From contig NZ_CAMYEZ010000034.1 of assembly GCF_947254915.1 (NCBI RefSeq), positions 1-16,311 on the forward strand: DNA of 16,311 nt. Direction: 5' to 3'. Made by a program: the position numbers and the translations under genes. Shown here in pieces: positions 1-6,190 of the stretch. Below the pieces are notes generated by a model. The model was not told the origin of the DNA. It worked only from the letters and a program-made list of their open reading frames with translations, and ran no database searches. Position 1 is the first letter of the stretch, and each line of letters starts with the position of its first letter. The DNA is from an uncultured Porphyromonas sp. GTDB lineage: Bacteria; Bacteroidota; Bacteroidia; Bacteroidales; Porphyromonadaceae.

Positions 1-363
1 CCGTTGGTTGTGCTGATAGAGCGATGTGGATCGGCGCTCTTTGTCCAGGTAGAGTGGCGCTAGGTCGGGAGCGTAGTACTCGTAGTAAGGTGATGCACCG
101 TAGCAGGTCTCTATGGTGTACCAGTGCTTGTGTCGCCAGTTGTCATGCTCAGCGATCTGCACCGACTGTACAGGGCACTGCTGTGAGGAGCCTGCGAGAA
201 CGGGGATAGAGAGCTTCATCACCCCCTCGGCACCAACGATGGCGCAGCGATTGCGGTAGGTTTGCTTCTGATAATACTCGTGTGCCTCTATACGCGTGGA
301 GCTGTCCAGTAGATAGCTCATATAGGCGACTGAGGGAGCGTATGCCGTGGGTAGCACTACCAT
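1..363 (-). CDS. WbqC-family protein, N-terminal part (cut by left window edge)
   Basis: Reading the reverse complement from ATG at 363-361 gives an open frame of 121 residues that runs off the left edge. It begins MVVLPTAYAPSVAYMSYLL and contains RIEAHEYYQKQTYRNRC and YGASPYYEYYAPDL. These match what I know of the WbqC family (the segment around EAHE-Y-KQ-YRNRC, and later the S-P-Y/F-F/Y-E-Y-Y motif). WbqC proteins occur in polysaccharide clusters and also alone in Bacteroidota; their biochemical role is not well defined, so I assign no reaction. The start codon overlaps the stop of the upstream LepB-like gene (the two genes share 357-363), which suggests translational coupling as the last visible gene of the dapB-lepB operon. 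The C-terminal part, perhaps 80-100 residues, lies outside the window. Confidence 0.82.
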   Translation of the reverse strand, partial: MVVLPTAYAPSVAYMSYLLDSSTRIEAHEYYQKQTYRNRCAIVGAEGVMKLSIPVLAGSSQQCPVQSVQIAEHDNWRHKHWYTIETCYGASPYYEYYAPDLAPLYLDKERRSTSLYQHNQR

Positions 364-842
364 ATGACTGTTGCTGAGATCTCTGAGCGGTGGACAGGCC
401 CGAGGTGGCGAGAGTCTATCGTCTCAGCCGTGAGCGGGAGCTTGGCTAAGAGCCAATATTCATCGGCAGCCAAGACCACTTCGTAAGAGCTTTGCTGTAA
501 AGGCTGGGGGAGTGGCATGGTAAAGGTTTGCCGACCACGCTTGCCTAGAACTAGGAGTTTGCCCTCGGTAAAGCGTAAGGTGTCGCTCGGCTCGCCCACG
601 ACTCGTAATATTAGCTCGCTTCCCGCTAAGCTATCGGCGGTTAGCTTGAGGAGTACGTCATCACCTCGCTGTGGCTGTGCGATGCGACTCATCAGGTGGT
701 AGCTAGTGCCACTAGTTGTGGTCTGGCGATAGACAAAGAAGAAGAGCCGTCCGACGATGATGAGTACTACTATGATCGTCGGAAGTCCCCAGCGTAGCCA
801 GGTGGCTCGTCTCCTTGTTGCTATGTCAGAGTGGCTGACCAT
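357..842 (-). CDS. Degenerate signal peptidase I-like membrane protein (probable pseudoenzyme)
   Basis: This is a 161-residue protein with one N-terminal membrane segment at about residues 17-39. It aligns with parts of the upstream LepB. Residues 59-64 (RGDDVL) match LepB box D start RGDLVV. Residues 74-101 match the segment around LepB HYVKRCVGLPGD, but Leu79 stands where LepB has its catalytic Lys220. Residues 142-150 (IDSRHLGPV) match LepB ADSRYWGFV, while the preceding GDN of box E is missing. Ser47 could align with the LepB nucleophile, but this is uncertain. The family call (peptidase S26-like) rests on these collinear matches. Loss of the general-base Lys means it probably cannot cleave signal peptides; a partner or regulatory role for LepB is only a guess. 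It overlaps the lepB end by 17 bases and the WbqC gene start by 7, so it is likely co-translated with both. Confidence 0.75.
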   Translation of the reverse strand: MVSHSDIATRRRATWLRWGLPTIIVVLIIVGRLFFFVYRQTTTSGTSYHLMSRIAQPQRGDDVLLKLTADSLAGSELILRVVGEPSDTLRFTEGKLLVLGKRGRQTFTMPLPQPLQQSSYEVVLAADEYWLLAKLPLTAETIDSRHLGPVHRSEISATVIW

Positions 843-2244
843 GTATCGTGTGCATCATACGTCTCCAGCGTATCTTGCCTCCCCAGCGACCTAGATCCTT
901 GTCTAGCGCGAGCCAGAGGAAAGCGGGGCGCCCTACGATATGATCTTCAGGAACGAAGCCCCAGTAGCGACTATCGGCCGAGTTGTGGCGGTTGTCACCC
1001 ATCATATAGTAGTAGTCCATTCCAAAGGTGTAGTGCGTGGCGGGCTGTCCGTCAATGAGGATGGTGCCGTCAGGACGCTGCTCGAGAGCGTGTCCCTCGT
1101 AGTTGTGTATACACCTACTGTAGAGCGCTAGGGCTTGGGGCGTTAGTTCGATGGTGAGTCCCTTGCGTGGTATCTGTAGCGGACCGTAGTTGTCGCGGGT
1201 CCAGCCGAAGTCATAGCCTACGGGGTAGAGATTGGTATTGGGGTCTTGCGACACAACGATCTTAGCGACACGGCTATCACTAGCCAATTGCTGGCGCATC
1301 TCCTCCGTAAGAGGTAGTAGGTAGAGAGCTTGTACATCGCTCATAGAGACCCCTGTCAAGCCCATCGCCTCTAGGTCGCCAGCAGAGAGCTGTGAGGGGG
1401 AGACGACATGCTGATCGTCGAGGCTAATGCCTAGATGCTTGAGCTCCTCGGCGGAGAAGTAGCCTCCACGGGTGCAGACCCAGTAGTTAAGCTGCATATA
1501 CTCGGGACGCGCCTGTTGCTTGCCATTGATATAGATGTCGTTGTTGCGTATCTCGATGAGGTCGCCTGGTAGTCCCACACAGCGCTTCACATAGTGGTCA
1601 CGACGATCCACGGGGCGGTAGACGATCTTGCCAAAGACCTCCGGCTGAGCCTCCAGCGCAGCCCGTCCGCCATACATCTCCTTGAGGTAGTAGTAGTCGG
1701 GATTGGTCACCTTGGTCGTGACGGTATCGCCTGTGGGGAAGTTGAAGACGACAAGATCGCCACGCTCTACCTTTCTGATGCCTTTGAGTCGCTTGTAGGA
1801 GAGCTGTGGTTTGCTGAGGTAAGACTCACGGCCGAGGAAGCGGTTTTGCGTTAGTGGCACCTGTAGCGGAGTCATCGGCATACGGGGCCCGTAGGTCACT
1901 TTGTCCACAAAGAGGTAGTCACCGACGAGGAGCGTCTTCTCCAGTGAAGAGGTGGGGATGGCGAAGTTCTGAATGAAGAAGATGCTGAGCAGATGCACCC
2001 CGATGACCGCCCAGAGGAGGTCTGCCAGCAGAGAGACGAAGCCTCTCAGCGTCTTGTTCTTGATATTACGATACCAAGACCAATTGATGAACTTGGTAAA
2101 GTAGTAGTCCAGGATAAAGGGGAGAAAGATCAACCAAAAGGGACCCGCCCAGAGGAGACAGAAGAGGAGGTAGAGGATAGGTATGACGATGGCTACAATC
2201 TTCTGAAAGATGGACTTGTCTTGCCAATGAAGCTTGATTTTCAT
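826..2244 (-). CDS. lepB: Signal peptidase I
   Basis: LepB removes signal peptides from preproteins at the periplasmic face of the inner membrane by a Ser/Lys dyad. Hydrophobic segments lie at about residues 14-50 and 70-93. The nucleophile is Ser100 in TSSLEKTLLVGD (box B, with Leu in place of the usual Met after Ser). Box D is RGDLVVFNFP at 161-170 plus YVKRCVGLPGD, with Lys220 as general base. Box E is GDNRHNSADSRYWG at 416-429. At 472 residues it is much longer than the E. coli enzyme (about 324); most of the extra length lies between about 243 and 403, an insertion typical of Bacteroidales LepB. It starts 27 bases after the dapB stop and overlaps the next gene, so it belongs to the same operon. 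All catalytic boxes are intact and I am confident of the function. Confidence 0.95.
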   Translation of the reverse strand: MKIKLHWQDKSIFQKIVAIVIPILYLLFCLLWAGPFWLIFLPFILDYYFTKFINWSWYRNIKNKTLRGFVSLLADLLWAVIGVHLLSIFFIQNFAIPTSSLEKTLLVGDYLFVDKVTYGPRMPMTPLQVPLTQNRFLGRESYLSKPQLSYKRLKGIRKVERGDLVVFNFPTGDTVTTKVTNPDYYYLKEMYGGRAALEAQPEVFGKIVYRPVDRRDHYVKRCVGLPGDLIEIRNNDIYINGKQQARPEYMQLNYWVCTRGGYFSAEELKHLGISLDDQHVVSPSQLSAGDLEAMGLTGVSMSDVQALYLLPLTEEMRQQLASDSRVAKIVVSQDPNTNLYPVGYDFGWTRDNYGPLQIPRKGLTIELTPQALALYSRCIHNYEGHALEQRPDGTILIDGQPATHYTFGMDYYYMMGDNRHNSADSRYWGFVPEDHIVGRPAFLWLALDKDLGRWGGKIRWRRMMHTIHGQPL

Positions 2245-2271
2245 AGTGTGAAGAGTGTGTGTGGGGTAGGA

Positions 2272-2997
2272 CTATTTGTGTAGGATGAGGTCACGCATAG
2301 ACCAGACGCCTACAGGGTGCTGCTGGAGATACTCAGCCGCGAGGGTGGCTCCTAGAGCGAAGCCCCGACGGCTATAAGCCTCATGGCGGAGCGTTATCTC
2401 GTCAATGTCGGAGTGATAGATGACGGTGTGGATGCCAGGCACCTCGCCTTCACGAATTGCCTCGATGCCGAGAGAGCCGTCGTGCGTCTCAAGTCCCAGA
2501 TGCCAGTCGTGTAGCGAGGGGGTCTGCTGGATGAGCCCCTCGGCCAGTGTGATCGCCGTACCACTCGGCGCATCAAGCTTGTGGATGTGATGCGTCTCCT
2601 GAATGCGTGGCGTGTACTCGGGGTAGGGAGCCATGAGCCGGGCAAGCTGCTCGTTGAGGATCATCATGAGGTTCATTCCGAGGCTAAAGTTGGACGCAGC
2701 AAAGAGTCCACCACGTCCAGAGCTTTGCACCTCAGCCTTGAGCTTCTCAAGCTGTTCATTCCAGCCCGTACTGCCAGTGACCACGGGGAGTCCCGCTTTT
2801 AGGGCAGCTTGGCAAAGCTGATAGCCACTCTCAGGGGTGGAAAACTCAATGGCGACGTCGGCCTCTCGCAGAGAACCGTCCTCCAGTAGGGCTGCGTCAG
2901 CCTTATCTATGCGAGCGACCACCTGATGTCCGCGCTGGGTGGCGACCTCTTCGATCATATGCCCCATGCGCCCGTATCCGAGTATAGCGATTTTCAT
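2272..2997 (-). CDS. dapB: 4-hydroxy-tetrahydrodipicolinate reductase
   Basis: DapB reduces 4-hydroxy-tetrahydrodipicolinate with NAD(P)H in the diaminopimelate/lysine pathway, feeding peptidoglycan and protein synthesis in the cytoplasm. The N-terminal Rossmann motif is GYGRMG at residues 7-12. The signature ETHHIHKLDAPSGTA lies at 134-148, with His136 as acid/base and Lys140 as the substrate-binding Lys by family analogy. ASNFSLGMNL (101-110) is also typical. The protein has 241 residues, slightly shorter than the E. coli form (273), as is usual in this phylum. An acidic residue (Asp31) ends the second strand of the Rossmann fold, which suggests NADH can be used. It sits between the OmpH-like gene and lepB in a minus-strand operon with gaps of 54 and 27 bases. 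Confidence 0.96.
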   Translation of the reverse strand: MKIAILGYGRMGHMIEEVATQRGHQVVARIDKADAALLEDGSLREADVAIEFSTPESGYQLCQAALKAGLPVVTGSTGWNEQLEKLKAEVQSSGRGGLFAASNFSLGMNLMMILNEQLARLMAPYPEYTPRIQETHHIHKLDAPSGTAITLAEGLIQQTPSLHDWHLGLETHDGSLGIEAIREGEVPGIHTVIYHSDIDEITLRHEAYSRRGFALGATLAAEYLQQHPVGVWSMRDLILHK

Positions 2998-3051
2998 AGT
3001 AGGTAAGTATTTAGCGAGAGTGCGTGGCTTACGACACTCGAGATGTGTGGA

Positions 3052-3678
3052 TTACTTCTTAGGCTTCTTGGTGTCATTGGCCTTAGCCTTGTGGGCAGCG
3101 TTGAGGAAGTCGAGGACTTCTTTGGTGATGTCAAAGCCTTCGCCAGCGTACATCACGCCTTCAAGTCCTGTGGAGGTGAGGATCAGGTCATACTTCTTGT
3201 CGGCGTTGAAAGCTTTGAGCTGAGCGACCACCTCATCGTGAAGGGCTTTCTGAGCATCAGCCTGAGCTTTCATCGCCTCCTCGGCGTAGCGTTGCTCCAG
3301 CTGAGCGCCCTCCTGCTGCATGGCGGTGATGCGCTTCTCCTCGGCATCGACCTGAGCCTGATTGGTGAAGAGACCTTTCTGAGCCTTCTCCATATAGCTG
3401 GCATAGGCCTGCTGAGCCTTCTGCGCCTTGTTGGCAAGAGCCTGCTGGTTGCGCTTGAGTTGAGCCTCGATCTGCTTGTTTGCCTGAGTGTAGTACTCGT
3501 AGTTCTTGTAGAGCGAGTCAAGAGATACGACGCCTATCTTGAGTTGGTGCGAAGGATCGGCGGTCGCAACTGTCAGACTGTCCGAAGTCGTGGGTTGACC
3601 ATTCTGTTTTTGATTGCAGCTACCGAGTAGGAGAGACGCAATGAGTAGGGGGAGTAGGAGGATAAACTTCTTGTTCAT
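3052..3678 (-). CDS. Skp/OmpH-like periplasmic chaperone, predicted lipoprotein
   Basis: This is a 208-residue protein of the OmpH/Skp family, which holds unfolded outer membrane proteins in the periplasm. The segment LKIGVVSLDSLYKNYEYY (47-63) is the usual N-terminal body strand, followed by an Ala/Gln/Lys-rich helical arm at about 62-155 that should form the tentacle coiled coil. The C-terminal body motif is YDLILTSTGLEGVMYA (163-178). A Lys-rich tail ends the protein. The signal peptide ends in a lipobox, LGSC, with Cys21 as the lipidated residue, so it is predicted to be membrane-anchored rather than soluble. The residues after Cys21 (NQKQNG) lack acidic residues, so I see no surface-export signal. 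It follows the small membrane protein gene by 39 bases and precedes dapB by 54. Confidence 0.88.
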   Translation of the reverse strand: MNKKFILLLPLLIASLLLGSCNQKQNGQPTTSDSLTVATADPSHQLKIGVVSLDSLYKNYEYYTQANKQIEAQLKRNQQALANKAQKAQQAYASYMEKAQKGLFTNQAQVDAEEKRITAMQQEGAQLEQRYAEEAMKAQADAQKALHDEVVAQLKAFNADKKYDLILTSTGLEGVMYAGEGFDITKEVLDFLNAAHKAKANDTKKPKK

Positions 3679-3717
3679 ATAGATGTTGTGTTGATTTGAC
3701 TAAAGGTGTGGAGAGAA

Positions 3718-3933
3718 CTACTGCGGATCATCGGCTATGCGGTCGGCTAGGTCCTGTCTCGTAGCTAGCTCCGCCATCTGCTTGTTGGCACATCCTATGC
3801 CTCTCTTCTTAAGAGCTTTGCTGTCCTCAATGTGCGAGCTCTGAGGGCTCTTGTCGCCCTTGACGACTAGTCGCAAGGCGAGCAGAAGTACGGCGAGTCC
3901 GACGAGGAGAACGGATATGATGATGAGTTTCAT
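3718..3933 (-). CDS. Conserved small single-span membrane protein
   Basis: The frame is open from 3969, but ATG at 3933-3931 (MKLIIISVLL) is the better start because it puts a hydrophobic segment at the N terminus; the upstream ATG adds 12 polar residues. The 71-residue product has one membrane helix at about 3-24 followed by a short basic linker and SSHIEDSKALKKRGIGCA (32-49). The pattern HI-(x)n-AL-x-x-x-GI-x-C, with Cys48, resembles small membrane proteins I recall from Bacteroidales, whose function is unknown to me. It is the first gene of the minus-strand operon, about 50 bases downstream of a TACCTTTG box, so it leads ompH-like and dapB. The lone Cys could bind a metal or be oxidised, but nothing in the sequence proves this. 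Confidence 0.7.
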   Translation of the reverse strand: MKLIIISVLLVGLAVLLLALRLVVKGDKSPQSSHIEDSKALKKRGIGCANKQMAELATRQDLADRIADDPQ

Positions 3934-3989
3934 AGTTTTTCTTAGTATATTTGCAGGGGAGAGTAGCACCGTGCTACAGCTCTCAGATA

Positions 3990-4010
3990 GACAAAGGTAT
4001 ACCTTTTGTC
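3990..4010. repeat. Near-perfect palindrome in the divergent promoter region
   Basis: The arms are GACAAAGGTAT and ACCTTTTGTC: a palindrome disturbed only by one extra base in the right arm. Each arm contains a TACCTTT core, exact for the minus strand (TACCTTTG) and with one extra T for the plus strand (TACCTTTTG). It could be an operator, or two face-to-face promoter elements. Confidence 0.55.
3992..3999 (-). promoter_or_regulatory. Promoter -7 box for the dapB-lepB operon
   Basis: On the minus strand these bases read TACCTTTG, a full match to the Bacteroidota sigma -7 consensus TAnnTTTG. Start of transcription would be near 3985, about 50 bases before the first ATG at 3933. I see no good TTTG at the expected -33 distance. 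The box lies within the near-palindrome at 3990-4010. Confidence 0.55.
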
Positions 4011-4053
4011 GGACTTACGCACGCATTTGAGGTGACAAACTGATATCGTGCGG

Positions 4054-4081
4054 TTGTTAACGCACTTATATTCTAACTTTT
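4054..4081 (+). promoter_or_regulatory. Possible promoter of pepD
   Basis: TTG at 4054-4056 and TAACTTTT at 4074-4081 roughly fit the Bacteroidota TTTG / TAnnTTTG pattern with a 17-base gap (19 is usual). The leader would be under 10 bases before the ATG at 4096. The palindrome at 3990-4010 is an alternative site. Weak match. Confidence 0.3.
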
Positions 4082-4095
4082 CAAAGCAATAAACG

Positions 4096-5559
4096 ATGCA
4101 AATAACAGATCTAACTCACATGCCCATCTGGCAGCACTTCTACGAAATCACCAAGATACCTCGTCCCTCCAAGCACGAGGAGCAGATATTGGCCTTCCTC
4201 AAGAAGTTTGCCGAGGAGCATAACCTAGACTATGCGCAGGACAAGACGGGCAATATAGTCATCCGCAAGGGTGCTACACCTGGTATGGAGGACCGCGAGA
4301 CCATCATCCTCCAGGGTCACGTAGATATGGTCTGCGAGAAGAATAGTGACGTAGAGCATGACTTCTACAAGGATCCTATCAAGACGCATATTACCGACGG
4401 ATGGATTCACGCTGAGGGTACGACTCTCGGCGCCGACAATGGTATCGGAGTCGCAGCAGGACTCGCTGTCCTGACTGACCCCACCGTAGAGCATGGACCT
4501 GTTGAGTGCCTCTTTACAGTAGATGAGGAGACAGGTCTGACCGGTGCTATGGGTATTGAGCCAGGCTTCGTCCAGGGACGCATCCTCATCAACCTCGACA
4601 GTGAGGACGAGGGCGAGATGTTCATCGGCTGCGCTGGCGGTATGGGTACGATGGCCTTCTTTGACTATACGACAGAGGCTACGCCCGCTGGGCAGATAGC
4701 TCTCGAGGTTAAGGTAAGCGGTCTCAAGGGAGGACACAGCGGTGGCGACATCCATGTCGGTCTAGGCAATGCTAACAAGCTCCTTGTGCGCTACCTATAT
4801 AAGGTACTCAAGGAGGTTCCCGAGATGCGCTTAGCTATGATTGATGGTGGTAATCTACACAACGCTATCGCTCGTGAGGCTAAGGCTATCATCACGATCC
4901 CTGCCAATCGCAAGGAGAATCTCGCTATCTGGGCAAACGAGATGGACGCTGAGTTCCGCAATGAGCTCAAGAAAGTTGATCCTAATGTCAACCTCCGTGT
5001 GGAGACAACCACGACTCCTAAGGAAGTGATCGATGCCAAGACGGCTAACACACTCATCCGCACGCTCTACGCTTGTCCTCACGGTGTAATGGGCATGAGC
5101 CACTCGCTAGAGGGGCTCGTAGAGACCTCGACCAATCTAGCTAGTGTCAAGATGCGGGAGGGCAATGTGATCAGCATCGAGACCAGTCAGCGTAGCTCTA
5201 CTGAGTCGCTCAAGGAAGATGTGGGCAACATGCTCCTCGCTCTCTTTGAGCTAGCTGGTGCACGCACAGAGGTTCGTGACGGCTATCCTGGCTGGGCTCC
5301 TAACCCCGACTCTGAGATCCTAAAGGTCGCTGAGAGCACCTATCGTGAGCTCTTTGGCAAGGAGCCAAAGGTCAAGGCTATCCACGCAGGTCTTGAGTGC
5401 GGACTCTTCCTGGCGAAGTATCCTTACCTTGATATGGTCTCCTTCGGCCCGACGATGCGTGACGTACACTCACCCGCAGAGCGTATGGAGGTTCAGACGG
5501 TGGAGATGTTTTGGCGTCACCTCGTAGCAATCCTCAAGAACGCTCCTAAGCGCAAGTAA
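4096..5559 (+). CDS. pepD: Aminoacyl-histidine dipeptidase (M20C, beta-Ala-His dipeptidase)
   Basis: PepD is a di-zinc cytosolic peptidase that splits dipeptides such as Xaa-His, which suits an organism living on peptides. The metal and catalytic residues expected for M20 enzymes are visible: His75 and Asp77 in GHVDMVCEKN, bridging Asp114 in GADNGIG, the catalytic Glu pair 144-145 in DEETGLTGA, Asp168 in INLDSEDEGE, and the last zinc His458 in RDVHSPAERM. The lid/dimerisation domain follows KGGHSGGDIH (211-220). The length of 487 residues is normal for the family. It is a single gene, transcribed away from the dapB operon and closed by two hairpins, so it is probably its own transcription unit. 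The intact active site leaves little doubt. Confidence 0.96.
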   Translation: MQITDLTHMPIWQHFYEITKIPRPSKHEEQILAFLKKFAEEHNLDYAQDKTGNIVIRKGATPGMEDRETIILQGHVDMVCEKNSDVEHDFYKDPIKTHITDGWIHAEGTTLGADNGIGVAAGLAVLTDPTVEHGPVECLFTVDEETGLTGAMGIEPGFVQGRILINLDSEDEGEMFIGCAGGMGTMAFFDYTTEATPAGQIALEVKVSGLKGGHSGGDIHVGLGNANKLLVRYLYKVLKEVPEMRLAMIDGGNLHNAIAREAKAIITIPANRKENLAIWANEMDAEFRNELKKVDPNVNLRVETTTTPKEVIDAKTANTLIRTLYACPHGVMGMSHSLEGLVETSTNLASVKMREGNVISIETSQRSSTESLKEDVGNMLLALFELAGARTEVRDGYPGWAPNPDSEILKVAESTYRELFGKEPKVKAIHAGLECGLFLAKYPYLDMVSFGPTMRDVHSPAERMEVQTVEMFWRHLVAILKNAPKRK

Positions 5560-5570
5560 TCATAGCTAAG

Positions 5571-5594
5571 ACTGCGGACCCACCAGTCCGCAGT
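5571..5594 (+). terminator. Hairpin after pepD (first)
   Basis: A perfect 9-bp stem, ACTGCGGAC with GTCCGCAGT, closes a 6-base loop, starting 12 bases after the pepD stop. No T-run follows directly, so it acts as a 3' stabiliser or together with the next hairpin. Confidence 0.6.
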
Positions 5595-5604
5595 CCAACC
5601 AACG

Positions 5605-5640
5605 AGAAGGCTCAGTCGCAGCGATGCGGTTGAGCCTTCT
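5605..5640 (+). terminator. Hairpin after pepD (second)
   Basis: A perfect 10-bp outer stem, AGAAGGCTCA with TGAGCCTTCT, holds a smaller inner stem, CGCA with TGCG around GCGA. AAATTAATAT follows. With the first hairpin this should end pepD transcription; the symmetrical structure could also act on the opposite strand. Confidence 0.65.
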
Positions 5641-5944
5641 AAATTAATATGAGTTTAATCGCCAATATGGAGCACCATATGAGACTGTAGCAAAGGTCAA
5701 CAGTCTCATCTTGATGAAGAAAAGTCAAAGGCGGAGGAAATCAAACAATTCCTCGGTGGGGATTTTGGATTATCCAGCGAGAAACAGACAAATTCTTCGG
5801 AACTTCAAAATCATTCTTCCGAACTTTTATTTCATTCTTCCGAAGTTTCATTTCTCCCCTCGGTGGAGAATTTTCGTTTCCTCCCTGGAGATGCCTGATT
5901 TCCCCGGGAGAGATGGACCATCCCTGTTTTGAATCAAAGGTCTA
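5641..5944. other. Gene-free AT-rich spacer with hairpins and repeats
   Basis: No credible gene is seen here. It holds a perfect 10-bp inverted repeat, ATGAGACTGT (5679-5688) with ACAGTCTCAT (5700-5709), around an 11-base loop. A second small stem pairs GAGGAA (5734-5739) with TTCCTC (5749-5754). A 21-bp tandem repeat sits at 5792-5854, flanked by two copies of CCTCGGTGG (5751-5759 and 5858-5866), each followed by a purine-rich GA-TTTT stretch. A frame open across the region (5711-5932) has repeat-driven, unnatural composition and is not called. Confidence 0.6.
5792..5854. repeat. Three tandem 21-bp units
   Basis: Units lie at 5792-5812, 5813-5833 and 5834-5854. All begin ATTCTTC(C/G)GAA, continue with (C/G)TT and an A/T-rich stretch, and end in TC. 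Each unit contains the small palindrome-like core TTC(C/G)GAA. The spacing of two helical turns is what one expects of repeated protein-binding sites, but a decayed intergenic repeat is equally possible. Confidence 0.75.
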
Positions 5945-5975
5945 TTGCTCCGTTTCAAAACATTTCATACCTTTG
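5944..5975 (+). promoter_or_regulatory. Promoter upstream of the T9SS protease gene
   Basis: ATTG at 5944-5947 and TACCTTTG at 5968-5975 with 20 bases between them fit the Bacteroidota promoter (TTTG, about 19 bases, TAnnTTTG). Transcription would begin near 5982, giving a leader of about 210 bases before the protease ATG at 6191. The possible 50-codon ORF lies inside this leader. Confidence 0.65.
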
Positions 5976-6009
5976 CTGGGAATGTGAAGTCAGACCAACT
6001 GTGAACGCA

Positions 6010-6162
6010 ATGAACTCAGATCATACGATGATACCCGTGACTGAAGATGTAAATGAGCTCGCCCCATCACCTGCGGAGGCGTACTCACGAGAGTTCACTG
6101 TGGCTACTTCTTACGTAGATGCACCAGCTATATACCTATCAGAGAAATCTATTCACTACTAA
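6010..6162 (+). CDS. Possible small leader ORF (50 residues)
   Basis: ATG at 6010 opens a 50-codon frame with a TAA at 6160-6162, 28 bases before the protease start. The product begins MNSDHTMIPVTEDVNELAPS and ends SYVDAPAIYLSEKSIHY. I do not recognise it. In favour of coding: it starts about 28 bases after the predicted transcription start, and its codons (CTA, CGA, ATA, GAG, CTC) look like those of neighbouring real genes. It has no signal peptide or membrane segment. Against: it is short, there is no visible ribosome binding site, and such frames occur by chance. It could be a regulatory leader peptide, a small stand-alone protein, or the decayed end of an older gene. Confidence 0.35.
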   Translation: MNSDHTMIPVTEDVNELAPSPAEAYSREFTVATSYVDAPAIYLSEKSIHY

Positions 6163-6190
6163 AGCAACCATACATTATAAACGAAGACTA

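Noticed and set aside
3043..3630. 195-codon plus-strand frame opposite the OmpH-like gene
   Set aside because: Its Leu-rich composition is a mirror of the Ala/Gln/Lys-rich coiled coil on the minus strand; no family features are seen.
4225..4755. 176-codon minus-strand frame inside pepD
   Set aside because: It is antisense to an intact, well-conserved enzyme and shows no recognisable motifs.
5792..5854. CRISPR array
   Set aside because: The 21-bp units are directly adjacent with no unique spacers, and no cas gene is near.
5711..5932. Open frame of 73 codons covering the tandem repeat, giving a 7-residue repeat (ILRNFKI, ILPNFYF, ILPKFHF)
   Set aside because: The 21-bp period keeps any frame open, the composition is unlike the neighbouring genes, and the promoter at 5944 lies downstream of it. 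Treated as non-coding.
6119..6190. Upstream ATG at 6119 for the protease
   Set aside because: It would add 24 polar residues in front of the signal peptide; ATG at 6191 gives a normal signal peptide.
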